Source: UBA4735 sp035935465
Lineage (GTDB): Bacteria > Chloroflexota > Limnocylindria > P2-11E
Direction of reading: 5' to 3'
Assembly: GCA_035935465.1 (NCBI GenBank)
Contig: DASYXA010000056.1
Span: 1-64,000, forward strand
Length of the DNA stretch: 64,000 nt
Under the pieces are notes generated by a model. It was not told where the DNA came from and did no database searches. It saw nothing but the letters and a program-made list of their open reading frames with translations. Positions 46,799 to 54,796 of the stretch are shown one piece after another (the stretch's first letter is position 1; every line of letters begins with the position of its first letter). A program made the translations under genes and the position numbers.

Positions 46799-48238
46799 AT
46801 GACCAGGCTCACTTCTTGGTTACGCTCCATCCTCGTCATCGTTCTTGCCATCATCGGCGTGCTCATCTATGGACGACCCGCCGTCGCCGATCCGCCTCAA
46901 CCTCGTGACGTGATCAATATCGGGAACCCGGTGAACCTCCCGCTGACCCCAGCGCAGGAGTCGCAAGACCAGCGCTTCCGCTCAGCTTTCGGTTTCACTT
47001 CAAGCGCGGCCTACATCGAGAACCTATATGCCCGGCAGGCAACCGGCGTATCTACGGGCCTCAGCCGCAATTGGGGCACTCTCCTGACAGCGGGCGAAGC
47101 CGCCAACATGATGGCGCGACAGCGACTCATTGAAGTTGTCGGCCCAGGCCCAATTGCTGTCGCCGCAAATCAGCTAACGCCTTTCGGGTCCTATCTTGCA
47201 CGTCACGTTGACGAATTCGGGGGCGAATACTTCGACCAAATGGCAGATGGCGCTGTCACGGTTCTCTTCACAAGAAACGTCGAGGCACACCGCGTCGCCC
47301 TGGCGTCGATTCTCGGATCGGTTGCCGCGACGCATCTCCGCGTAGTGAGCGCGAAGCATACCTATCTGGAGCTGAAGACATTCGCCGCACAAGTCGCGGC
47401 CGATGCCGCAGCGTTGAGAGATCACGGCGTCGCACTGTCGTCATTCGGTCCGGACGTTGCACTGAATAGAGTCACGCTGCGAGTCCCACTCGTGACTCCA
47501 CCAATAGAATCAATCCTGACAACTCGATATGCGGGCAAGCCCTGGCGCCTAGAGAACGCTCCTCCCCCACGGACCTTCGGCGAGACAGCGAAAGAAGCGC
47601 CCCCGATGATGGGCGGCCTGTACATCGCCAACGGCACGTTTGCCTGCGCGTCAAGTTTCGTGGTGACCAACGGTTCCACGAATGCCATTCTGACTGCGGG
47701 CCACTGCGGAGCTGACGGAGAGTGGTTCCAGGGCGACTTCCTCTTCCCGTACGACGTTGGGTCGACAACGACACGCGTCTTTGACGTTCCAGGGGACGTC
47801 GAGGTCATTCCGCTACAGACACAAACGGATGCCTCCCACTACGTGTACATCTCGACAACATCGTGCGGATTCCTCTGCACCTCGCACAACCTGCGCGTGA
47901 TCTCACGGTCGGAGGCGGATGCCGTGGTCGGCGAGCTCACCTGTATCTCGCTCGTGAATGAGAAGACCGAACAGTGCGGCGGCGTGACAGCAATCAACCA
48001 ATGTGTGATCTACCCGGACAACGGCAACGTTCAGGTGTGCAACCAGGTCTTTTCATGGTTAACGGCGACGCCTGGCGACAGTGGCGGTCCCTTCTACCAG
48101 ACGCTCACGGACGGAACCTCCATGGCCCAAGGAATCCTGAGCGGGACGCCTAATGCAGGAGGCACAAACTACACGCAGATCTCGGCGGCATACCGAGCCA
48201 TCAGCGCCGCCGGCGGTGGCACGTGGGCTGTCTACTAG
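46799..48238 (+). CDS. secreted trypsin-like (S1) serine protease with N-terminal pro-region
   Basis: A 479-residue protein. A Sec signal peptide (LRSILVIVLAIIGVLIYG core, cleavage near AVA-D) is followed by a 220-residue pro-region and a chymotrypsin-fold domain from about residue 270. The catalytic His is in ILTAGHCGA (about 302), the nucleophile Ser is in GDSGGPF (about 428), and paired cysteines (FACAS/GHC, SCGFLC, TCIS/QCGG, QCVI/VCNQ) suggest disulfides. The fold and maturation resemble alpha-lytic/streptogrisin-type proteases. Codon usage and G+C are visibly lower than in neighbours, and it lies next to integrase remnants, suggesting it came in by transfer. Confidence 0.85.
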   Translation: MTRLTSWLRSILVIVLAIIGVLIYGRPAVADPPQPRDVINIGNPVNLPLTPAQESQDQRFRSAFGFTSSAAYIENLYARQATGVSTGLSRNWGTLLTAGEAANMMARQRLIEVVGPGPIAVAANQLTPFGSYLARHVDEFGGEYFDQMADGAVTVLFTRNVEAHRVALASILGSVAATHLRVVSAKHTYLELKTFAAQVAADAAALRDHGVALSSFGPDVALNRVTLRVPLVTPPIESILTTRYAGKPWRLENAPPPRTFGETAKEAPPMMGGLYIANGTFACASSFVVTNGSTNAILTAGHCGADGEWFQGDFLFPYDVGSTTTRVFDVPGDVEVIPLQTQTDASHYVYISTTSCGFLCTSHNLRVISRSEADAVVGELTCISLVNEKTEQCGGVTAINQCVIYPDNGNVQVCNQVFSWLTATPGDSGGPFYQTLTDGTSMAQGILSGTPNAGGTNYTQISAAYRAISAAGGGTWAVY

Positions 48239-48260
48239 CGACGTCCTCGGATTGCGGCAA

Positions 48261-48509
48261 ATGAACCGCGCCCGGCCAATCGCGGCGATTGCCGGCGTCC
48301 TCGTAACCGCCGTCGTGCTTGGCATAGTTTGGATGACCCGTCGGTGCTACGCACCCTGCGTTCCAACGCCGGAATCAACGGCCTGCACACTCGCGCAGAT
48401 CGTCGCGTGCCCCGTGGACCCAGTGATCGTAGGCGTCGCCATCTTGTTGGGTCTAGCTGTGGCCTCTTGGGTTGCGAGGATCCTGCGATCAACGTCGCCG
48501 AGAGTCTGA
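48261..48509 (+). CDS. small two-helix membrane protein with Cys-rich loop
   Basis: An 82-residue protein. The first hydrophobic helix (AAIAGVLVTAVVLGIVW) is followed by a 28-residue loop with Cys at RCYAPCVP, TACTL and VACP, then a second helix (VIVGVAILLGLAVASWV) and a basic end. It begins 22 bp after the protease stop, so it may be cotranscribed; an outer-face loop with four cysteines could be disulfide-bonded. No family was recognised. Confidence 0.6.
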   Translation: MNRARPIAAIAGVLVTAVVLGIVWMTRRCYAPCVPTPESTACTLAQIVACPVDPVIVGVAILLGLAVASWVARILRSTSPRV

Positions 48510-49067
48510 GACCGACCTGCCGGGCACAGGACTGAATGGGGAGACAATGTGAGGAGATACATGGTCTTGCAAACCATGTCGTCGCTGGCACGCGGTCGGA
48601 ATCTAGGCGAGGCGCATGATGGACCTCACGGAACGGCACGCAAGCGACTCTGCTACTTCTATTGGACATTCGCGGACCTGGAGCCGCGAGAGAGTGCGCG
48701 GGATTCGGGATGATCCGTGGCGGTCGCGGAGGATCGTCGCCAGACCGGCGTCTCACGGTCGTCGGTCGGCTCGTCGACGAGCGCGACAACGAGCAGAACG
48801 CGCCGATCCCGGTCGCGGTACGAAGGCCGCGGACGCTCGCGTCCAGCTCATGCCGAGCTCGTGACGCGCGCGGCCCGAACCGAACGTCGCGGTGTGTCGC
48901 GATCGGAGAGCCAGCACGTCATCGTCGACCCGCGCGGAGGGCCGCGCCGTGGCTGACCGGATGTGGGAGAGGACAGCCTTCCCCACGCTGCCACCGGCTT
49001 CGGTAGCGTGCGCTGATCGAGCCGAGTGGCCCCGGTGTGGCGACGGCGCGCGCTACGATGCGAGACC
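48510..49067. other. intergenic region with tRNA-like stem-loop, no gene supported
   Basis: A stretch of 558 bp. Short open frames on both strands have no protein-like composition. At 48559-48579 a perfect 7-bp stem (ACATGGT/ACCATGT) carries a 7-nt loop CTTGCAA like a tRNA anticodon arm with TGC, and GGTCGGAATC 29 bp further resembles a T-arm, but no acceptor stem or D-arm can be formed. It may be a degenerate tRNA end left by an element. The end has a TACGAT box at 49054-49059 that may be the -10 of the next gene. Confidence 0.5.
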
Positions 49068-51416
49068 TTGCGAAATCGGTCGGTCGGACGGCATCTGAAC
49101 AGGACGGCGCTCGGTGTGGCGCTCGGTCTGCTGGTCGGCATCGGCCTCACTGCGGGCCCCGCCGCCGCGAGCGGGACGTACACCGCCGTCGCGAGCGGCG
49201 ATTGGACCAGCCCCGCGACCTGGGCGGGCGGCGCAACGCCTCCGCTGACGATGGGCCAGTCCGACTTCGTCGAGATCCTCGAGGGGAACACGGTGACGAT
49301 CTCATCGTCGACGACCGTGACCGACGGGGGCAACATCCTGAACCGAGGCGGTCTCATCGTCGCGGGCACCCTGGACGTTCAGCACTTCCTCACGGACTAC
49401 CTCGGCTCGTTGACCGTGAGCGCCGGCGGGGCGGTGAACGTCGGCGGCGTGCCAACGGTCTACTTCCAGAACACCGGCAGCACCGTGATCAATCACGGCA
49501 GCCTGAACGTGCGGTCCGGCGGCACGCTCGTGAACCAGAACGGGAGCCGCCTCGAGAACGCCGGCACATTCCAGGTCTTCGACGGAGCCACCATCAACAA
49601 CCGTGACGTGAGCAGGATCGTGAACGACGCCGGCGGCGCCATCGTCAGCGACGCCGGCGCCTACATCCTCACGAACGGGCAGATCGAGAACCGCGGCTCG
49701 TACACCAACCAGTCTGGGTCGACGACCGCGAACTACGGTGGCTTCACCAGCGTCGGCTCGGTCACCAACCACGGGACCTTCGAGGTGCTGGCCGGAGGCT
49801 TCGTGAACGCCGGCGGATCGCTGAGCAACGACGGCAGCGTCACGGTCTACGCCAGCAACGCATTCCTGAACCTCACCGGCGGGACGATCGTGAACCTTCC
49901 CGGCGGGACCGTCACCGTCCGTGGCGCGACCCAGAGCTTCGTGAACCAAGGCAGCATCCTGAACGAGAGTGGCGCGACATTCCTCGTCTGGACCGCGCTC
50001 GTCAACAACCACGGCGTATTCGCGAACCACGGAGCGCTCACGACGCAGAATGTCGCCAGCATCACGAATGACGCGAGCGGCGTCATCACGAACTACGCCG
50101 ACGGCACGATCGCGAACGGCCAGTTCAGCGTGATCGAGAACGGTGACGCCGCCCAGGGCTTCGGGTCGATCAACAGCTACGGTCCCGTCATCAACGATGG
50201 CCAGCTCCAGGTGGCCTTCGGGACGGTGCATCAGTACGCTCCCGGCGCTATCACGAACAGCCCCACCGGCCGGATCACCATCTCGGGCAGCGGCACGCTC
50301 ATCATCGACGACGGCGCGACGCTCACCAACGCGCGGTTCGGATCCATCTCGAACGGCGGCCTGCTCCAGACCATCCTCGGGACGATCCAGAACCACGGAA
50401 CGATCGACAGCATCGCCCCGGGGTTCCTGCTCAACGGCGGCACCGTCCTCAACTACTGCGCCGACGGGGCGACGGTGACCGGTCGCGTCGCGAACATCCC
50501 GGTGCAGGCGGTGGGCTGCACGACCACGTTCACGCAGGCCGGCATCCCCTCGGCGAGCTGGGGGGTCACCGCGAACGGGACGCACTACGCAGGCACCGGC
50601 CCGAGTGTCGCCGTGGGCGGACTGTCGGGGACGGTGACCTATGCGTACGACGCGAGCATCATCACCGCGGGCGCGCGCTACGACTGCGTGGTCGGGTGCA
50701 GCGGGTCGGTGTCGTCTGGCGGAACGGTCTCGGCGACCTACGCCGTGCGATACCGGGTGACCTATCAGACGACCGGATGCGCGCTGCCGGTGCCGGTGCC
50801 GCCGGACCAATTCATCCCGCCGGGGAGTGCCGCGAGCTCGTCGTTCCCCTCGACCGTGGCCTCGAACGACGACCCGCCGTCGGTCCTCTGCGTCTTCGTC
50901 GCTGACGACCGGCCGGCCACGATCTCCGGCCCGACGACGATCACCGGGACGTACCTGACCCAGTACCTGCTCAGCGTGTACAACGGCGCGAGCAGCGCAC
51001 AGACCTACTACGCTGCCGGGACGCCGGTCGTCCTGACCGCGGACGCGGTCCCCCACCTCGTGTTCGTCGACTGGGAGGTTGACGGGACCGCGTACCCGCC
51101 GCTCGTCAGCACCATCACGATCACGATGAACGGCCCGCACATCGCGACGGCGGTCTACGACACCCCGCTTGGGGCGACGCAGCGGCTCCAGAGCGCCGTG
51201 GACGCGATGGGGCTGGCGCAGGGCACCACCCGGTCGCTCGATGCGAAGCTGAACGCGGCGATCGCCGCGATCGGCCGTGGCTCCAACGCGGCAGTGGGTC
51301 AGCTGAGCGCGTTCCGCAACGAGGTGCGCGCGCAGACCGGGAAGACCATCACCTCGGCCCAGGCCGGGATGCTCGCGGACGCGGCCGGGCGGATCATCGC
51401 GGCGCTCGGCGACTAG
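49068..51416 (+). CDS. secreted beta-solenoid protein with C-terminal FIMAH-like domain
   Basis: A 782-residue protein. A Sec signal peptide (NRTALGVALGLLVGIGLTAG, cleavage near AAAS) is followed by a long region (about 50-460) of imperfect short repeats with Asn-His/Asn-Gly and Gly-Gly turns such as NHGSLNVRSGGTLVNQNGS, NHGTFEVLAGGFVNAGGSL and NYGGFTSVGSVTNHG, typical of a right-handed beta solenoid. Then come two to three beta-sandwich stretches with disulfides. The final 75 residues, SLDAKLNAAIAAI to AFRNEVRAQTGKTITSAQAG, match the FIMAH domain of secreted Gram-positive proteins. There is no ATG; a TTG at 49068 is the best start, GTG at 49026 or 49035 are alternatives. Confidence 0.75.
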   Translation: MRNRSVGRHLNRTALGVALGLLVGIGLTAGPAAASGTYTAVASGDWTSPATWAGGATPPLTMGQSDFVEILEGNTVTISSSTTVTDGGNILNRGGLIVAGTLDVQHFLTDYLGSLTVSAGGAVNVGGVPTVYFQNTGSTVINHGSLNVRSGGTLVNQNGSRLENAGTFQVFDGATINNRDVSRIVNDAGGAIVSDAGAYILTNGQIENRGSYTNQSGSTTANYGGFTSVGSVTNHGTFEVLAGGFVNAGGSLSNDGSVTVYASNAFLNLTGGTIVNLPGGTVTVRGATQSFVNQGSILNESGATFLVWTALVNNHGVFANHGALTTQNVASITNDASGVITNYADGTIANGQFSVIENGDAAQGFGSINSYGPVINDGQLQVAFGTVHQYAPGAITNSPTGRITISGSGTLIIDDGATLTNARFGSISNGGLLQTILGTIQNHGTIDSIAPGFLLNGGTVLNYCADGATVTGRVANIPVQAVGCTTTFTQAGIPSASWGVTANGTHYAGTGPSVAVGGLSGTVTYAYDASIITAGARYDCVVGCSGSVSSGGTVSATYAVRYRVTYQTTGCALPVPVPPDQFIPPGSAASSSFPSTVASNDDPPSVLCVFVADDRPATISGPTTITGTYLTQYLLSVYNGASSAQTYYAAGTPVVLTADAVPHLVFVDWEVDGTAYPPLVSTITITMNGPHIATAVYDTPLGATQRLQSAVDAMGLAQGTTRSLDAKLNAAIAAIGRGSNAAVGQLSAFRNEVRAQTGKTITSAQAGMLADAAGRIIAALGD

Positions 51417-51519
51417 CGCGGCTGCGCAGGCCCCGACCTCCGTGCGACCCTGTGCCCGAGCCGCGTCGCTGCTCACGTAGACGCGCTCAGCGGCGGCCCG
51501 ACGCGACTAGATTTCGCCA

Positions 51520-52194
51520 GTGCCGACGCGCATCCGGGTCGTGATCGAGGCCGGTGGCAGACGGACCTTCGCGAGTGCCGCGGACTGGCCGGGCTGGGCC
51601 CGGAGCGGCCGTGATGAGCCGGCCGCGCTCGAGGCCCTCGTCGCCTACGGCCCTCGCTATGCCGCGGTGGTGGGGCGTACCGGCCTCGGCTTCCGGCCGC
51701 CGGCGGGCCCGGCGGCGCTCCATGTCGCTGAGCGCGTGCGCGGCAACGCGACGACCGACTTCGGCGCCCCCGGCGTCCCGGCGCACGTGGATGCGGCCGC
51801 ACTGAGCGCCGCGGACCTCGCGCGCCTGCGGACCCTGCTGAAGGCGACCTGGCGGGCGTTCGATGCGGGCGTCGACCGCGCGCGCGGCACGACCTTGCGC
51901 GCAGGTCCGCGCGGCGGCGGCCGCACGCTCGCGAAGATCGTGGAACACGTCCGCGACGCCGAGGCCGCGTATCTCTCCGGGCTCGGGTGGCCACTCGAGC
52001 GCGGCCCGAGCGGCCGCGGCCTCATCGCTGCCGCCCGTGCCGCGGTGCTCGACGGCCTGGTCGCCTCGGCGCGCGGCGAGATCGCGGCGCAGGGGCCGCG
52101 CGGCGGCCTGCGGTGGAAGCCGCGGTTCTTCGCCCGCAGGCTGATGTGGCACGCGCTCGATCATCTCTGGGAGATCGAGGACCGATCGACCTAG
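51520..52194 (+). CDS. DinB-like four-helix protein with beta N-terminal part
   Basis: A 224-residue protein. The N-terminal 60 residues look like a small beta/alpha domain (RIRVVIEAGGRRTFASAADW); the rest is helical and resembles the DinB superfamily, with TLAKIVEHVRDAEAAYLSGLG as the first metal-type helix and RRLMWHALDHLWEIEDR as the last, including His residues in both. DinB-like proteins can be thiol- or metal-dependent transferases. GTG start at 51520. Substrate is unknown. Confidence 0.65.
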   Translation: MPTRIRVVIEAGGRRTFASAADWPGWARSGRDEPAALEALVAYGPRYAAVVGRTGLGFRPPAGPAALHVAERVRGNATTDFGAPGVPAHVDAAALSAADLARLRTLLKATWRAFDAGVDRARGTTLRAGPRGGGRTLAKIVEHVRDAEAAYLSGLGWPLERGPSGRGLIAAARAAVLDGLVASARGEIAAQGPRGGLRWKPRFFARRLMWHALDHLWEIEDRST

Positions 52195-52236
52195 GCTGAT
52201 CCACGGGGCAACGCCCGACGCATTACACACATACCC

Positions 52237-53094
52237 ATGTCACCGGCACGACCGACCACCCAACGCCGGCAGCTCGAGCGCATCGTCGCGCGTGAGAGCG
52301 CCGAAACGCTCGTCGGCCGCTCCGCAGGGCTGCGCGTCGAGATCGTCCGCCGTCTGATCGGGCCGGTGGCGCATCACGTCGCCGGTCGCTTCGTCACCTA
52401 CGACCGCGCGCTCGGCGAGACCGGACTCCGGCACGGCTCCGCGTGGATCGTCGAGAACGCGACCGGCGGGCTCCGCGTCGAGGGCCGCGAGCACGTGCCG
52501 CCACGCGGTCCGCTGCTCATCGTGGCGAATCACCCCGGACTCTCCGACGCGGTGGCGCTGCTCGCGGCGCTCGGCCGCGACGACGCGTGGATCGTCGCGG
52601 CGAACTACCCGTTCCTGCGCGCGCTCCGGCTCGCGAGCCGGCGCTTCCTGTTCGTCGAAGACGACCGCGCCGGTCGGCTGTCGACCGTCCGCCGCATCCT
52701 CTCGACGCTGCGTCGCGGCGAGACCGTCGTGGTCTTCCCGGCCGGCCGACTCGAGCTCGATCCCGATCTGTCGCGCGAGGCCGCCCGCGCATCCCTGGGG
52801 ACGTGGTCCCGCAGCGTCGAGCTCCTCGCGCGGCGCGCCCGCGACACCGTCGTGATCCCCGCGACCGTCCGGGGTGTCGTCTCGCGCTCGGCGTTCGACC
52901 ATCCCTTGGCGAAGCGTCGGGGCGTGCTCAACGACCGCCAGCGCATGGCGAGCCTGCTCCAGCTCGCGCTGCCCGCCTACCGGGCGGATCCCGTCCGGGT
53001 CACCTTCGGGACGGCGATCACGTCGGGCGCGACCCGTGACGTGCACGCCGCGGTCCTCCATGCGATGCGCGCGCTCATCGGCACGGCCCGTTAG
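52237..53094 (+). CDS. PlsC-like 1-acylglycerol-phosphate acyltransferase
   Basis: A 285-residue acyltransferase that would esterify lysophosphatidate or a related lipid at the inner membrane. The catalytic HX4D motif is NHPGLSDAVAL (about residue 90), and the substrate-binding block is VVVFPAGRLELD (about 165) in place of the usual FPEGTRS. A possible amphipathic helix at 20-45 replaces a clear transmembrane anchor. The altered FPAGR block means the substrate may be unusual. It is convergent with folB (4-nt overlap). Confidence 0.82.
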   Translation: MSPARPTTQRRQLERIVARESAETLVGRSAGLRVEIVRRLIGPVAHHVAGRFVTYDRALGETGLRHGSAWIVENATGGLRVEGREHVPPRGPLLIVANHPGLSDAVALLAALGRDDAWIVAANYPFLRALRLASRRFLFVEDDRAGRLSTVRRILSTLRRGETVVVFPAGRLELDPDLSREAARASLGTWSRSVELLARRARDTVVIPATVRGVVSRSAFDHPLAKRRGVLNDRQRMASLLQLALPAYRADPVRVTFGTAITSGATRDVHAAVLHAMRALIGTAR

Positions 53095-53462
53095 CGCGAG
53101 ATCGTGATCTCCACCGCTTCCGCTGCCGCGTCGAGGCCGTCGGGCTCGAGCTTCTCCACCCGCACGGAGACCTCGGTGACCCGGTCGAACCGGCGCACCA
53201 GCGCGTGGGCGACGTCGGACGTCATCCGCTCGAGGAGCGTTCGCGGCCGGCGGCCGACCTCGTCCCTGACGGCCGCGGCGACCGCGGCGATGTCGAGCCC
53301 ACCGGCAAGGTCGTCACGTGCGACGGCGTCCCCGATATCGACCGCGAGCGACACATCGACCAGGTAGTCGTGGAGCCGCTCGTGGTCGGCCGGCGCGGGG
53401 CCCTGGCGGCCGCGACAGCGCAGGCCCCGGATGACGATCCGGGCCGGGAGCGCAGCTGGCAT
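53091..53462 (-). CDS. folB: dihydroneopterin aldolase
   Basis: Folate pathway enzyme cleaving dihydroneopterin to 6-hydroxymethyl-dihydropterin and glycolaldehyde. The protein has 123 residues with IVIRGLRCRGRQGPAPADHERLH-type N-terminus (Glu in HERL is the substrate-binding region), YLVDVSLAVDIG, LLERMTSDVAHALV with the catalytic-region Glu, and VSVRVEKLEP. It is divergent from the RibA-RibD fusion with a 23-bp gap. No folP or folK is adjacent. Confidence 0.85.
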   Translation of the reverse strand: MPAALPARIVIRGLRCRGRQGPAPADHERLHDYLVDVSLAVDIGDAVARDDLAGGLDIAAVAAAVRDEVGRRPRTLLERMTSDVAHALVRRFDRVTEVSVRVEKLEPDGLDAAAEAVEITISR

Positions 53463-53485
53463 ACAAGTGGCACGGTATCCGTTGG

Positions 53486-54796
53486 ATGGATGACGTGCTG
53501 ATCGAGTCCCCCGCCGGTGCCGCCCGCGCCGACGCGCGGCTGCCCACGCGCTGGGGCGACTTCCGGCTCAGCGTCCTCCGGTTCGACGGCACCGAGGTCA
53601 TCGCCCTCGCGCAGGGGGATCTCGACGGGCCGGCGCCGGTCCTCGCGCGCCTGCACTCCGAGTGCTTCACCGGGGACGTGCTCGGCTCGCTGCGCTGCGA
53701 CTGCGGCGAGCAGCTGCGCTCCGCCCTCGCGATGATCGGGCAGGCGGAGCGCGGCGTGCTCCTGTATCTCGACCACGAGGGCCGCGGCATCGGGCTGTTC
53801 GACAAGGTGCGCGCCTACGCATTGCAAGACGCCGGGCGCGATACGGTCGATGCGAACGTCGAGCTCGGCCTGCCGGTCGACGCCCGCGACTATTCGGCCG
53901 CGGCCGCGGCGCTCGGCGAGCTCGGCGTGCGGTCGGTGCGCCTCATCACCAACAACCCCGCGAAGATCCTCGGGCTCGAGCGGCACGGGATCGCGGTGGT
54001 CGACCGCGTCCCGCTCGAGACCCTTCCGAACGAGGCGAACACGGGATACCTCCGCACCAAGGCGGCTCGGATGGGCCACCTGCTCGACGGGCTGCCGGAT
54101 CCGCGCGATGTCGACGTCGGGTCCATCCCGCCGAGCCGCCCGCTCGTGACCGTGCATTACGCGCAGACCATCGACGGGCGCATCGCGTCGCGCACCGGCG
54201 ACGCGCGCTGGGTGAGCGGCGAGCGATCCCTTCGCCTCGCGCACGAGCTCCGCGCGGCCCACGACGCGGTGCTCGTGGGGATCGGCACGATCCTCGCCGA
54301 TGACCCGAAGCTCACCGTGCGCCTCGCCCCGGGCCGGTCGCCGGTGCGCGTCGTGGTCGACAGCACCCTGCGCATCCCGCCGGAGGCCTCGGTCCTCGAC
54401 ACCGCCGCTGCGCGCACGATCATCGCGACCACGCCGGGCGCGCCGGCGGAGCGCGCGGCCGCGCTCGTCGCGCGCGGCGCGCAGGTGCTGCGGGCGAAGG
54501 CCGACCCGGACGGCCGCGTCGATCTCCGCGACCTGCTCGCGCGGCTGCGCGCCGGCGGCCTCCGCAGCCTCATGGTCGAAGGCGGCCGCGGCATCATCAC
54601 GGCGGCGCTCCGCGAGCGGCTCGTCGACCGGCTGACCGTCTGCATCGCGCCGAAGGTCATCGGCGAGGGCATCGCGGCGGTCGGGGATCTGCACATCGAG
54701 CGGCTCCGCGACGCCCTGACCTTCGAGCGAGCGGGGTTCATCTCGTACGGCGATGACGTCATCTTCTACGGCGAGCCGGCGGACCGGACGGCGTGA
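53486..54796 (+). CDS. GTP cyclohydrolase II fused to RibD-type reductase
   Basis: A 436-residue fusion. The N-terminal part (about 15-200) is GTP cyclohydrolase II with the zinc Cys set in SECFTGDVLGSLRCDCGEQ, the DHEGRGIGLFDKVRAYALQD active-site loop and LITNNPAKILGLE. The C-terminal part (about 218-430) is a RibD C-terminal reductase: VTVHYAQTIDGRIAS, VGIGTILADDPKLTVR and MVEGGRGIITAAL. There is no DHBP synthase and no RibD deaminase domain. Product of the two domains, without a deaminase, would be an early pyrimidine intermediate. It heads a coupled unit with an MDR dehydrogenase (GTGA overlap) and a glycosyltransferase. It could belong to riboflavin or to another pterin- or pyrimidine-derived product. 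Confidence 0.88.
   Translation: MDDVLIESPAGAARADARLPTRWGDFRLSVLRFDGTEVIALAQGDLDGPAPVLARLHSECFTGDVLGSLRCDCGEQLRSALAMIGQAERGVLLYLDHEGRGIGLFDKVRAYALQDAGRDTVDANVELGLPVDARDYSAAAAALGELGVRSVRLITNNPAKILGLERHGIAVVDRVPLETLPNEANTGYLRTKAARMGHLLDGLPDPRDVDVGSIPPSRPLVTVHYAQTIDGRIASRTGDARWVSGERSLRLAHELRAAHDAVLVGIGTILADDPKLTVRLAPGRSPVRVVVDSTLRIPPEASVLDTAAARTIIATTPGAPAERAAALVARGAQVLRAKADPDGRVDLRDLLARLRAGGLRSLMVEGGRGIITAALRERLVDRLTVCIAPKVIGEGIAAVGDLHIERLRDALTFERAGFISYGDDVIFYGEPADRTA

Noticed and set aside
48540..48620. Possible tRNA-Ala (TGC)
   Set aside because: Only an anticodon-type arm and a weak T-arm-like string; no acceptor stem or D-arm can be formed. Kept only as a possible relic.
48616..49006. Several 70-115-residue frames on both strands
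   Set aside because: Ser/Arg-rich, mutually overlapping and without conserved-looking segments or ribosome-binding sites; treated as intergenic.
53463..53485. FMN riboswitch before the RibA-RibD fusion
   Set aside because: Only 23 bp separate it from folB, far too short for an RFN element.
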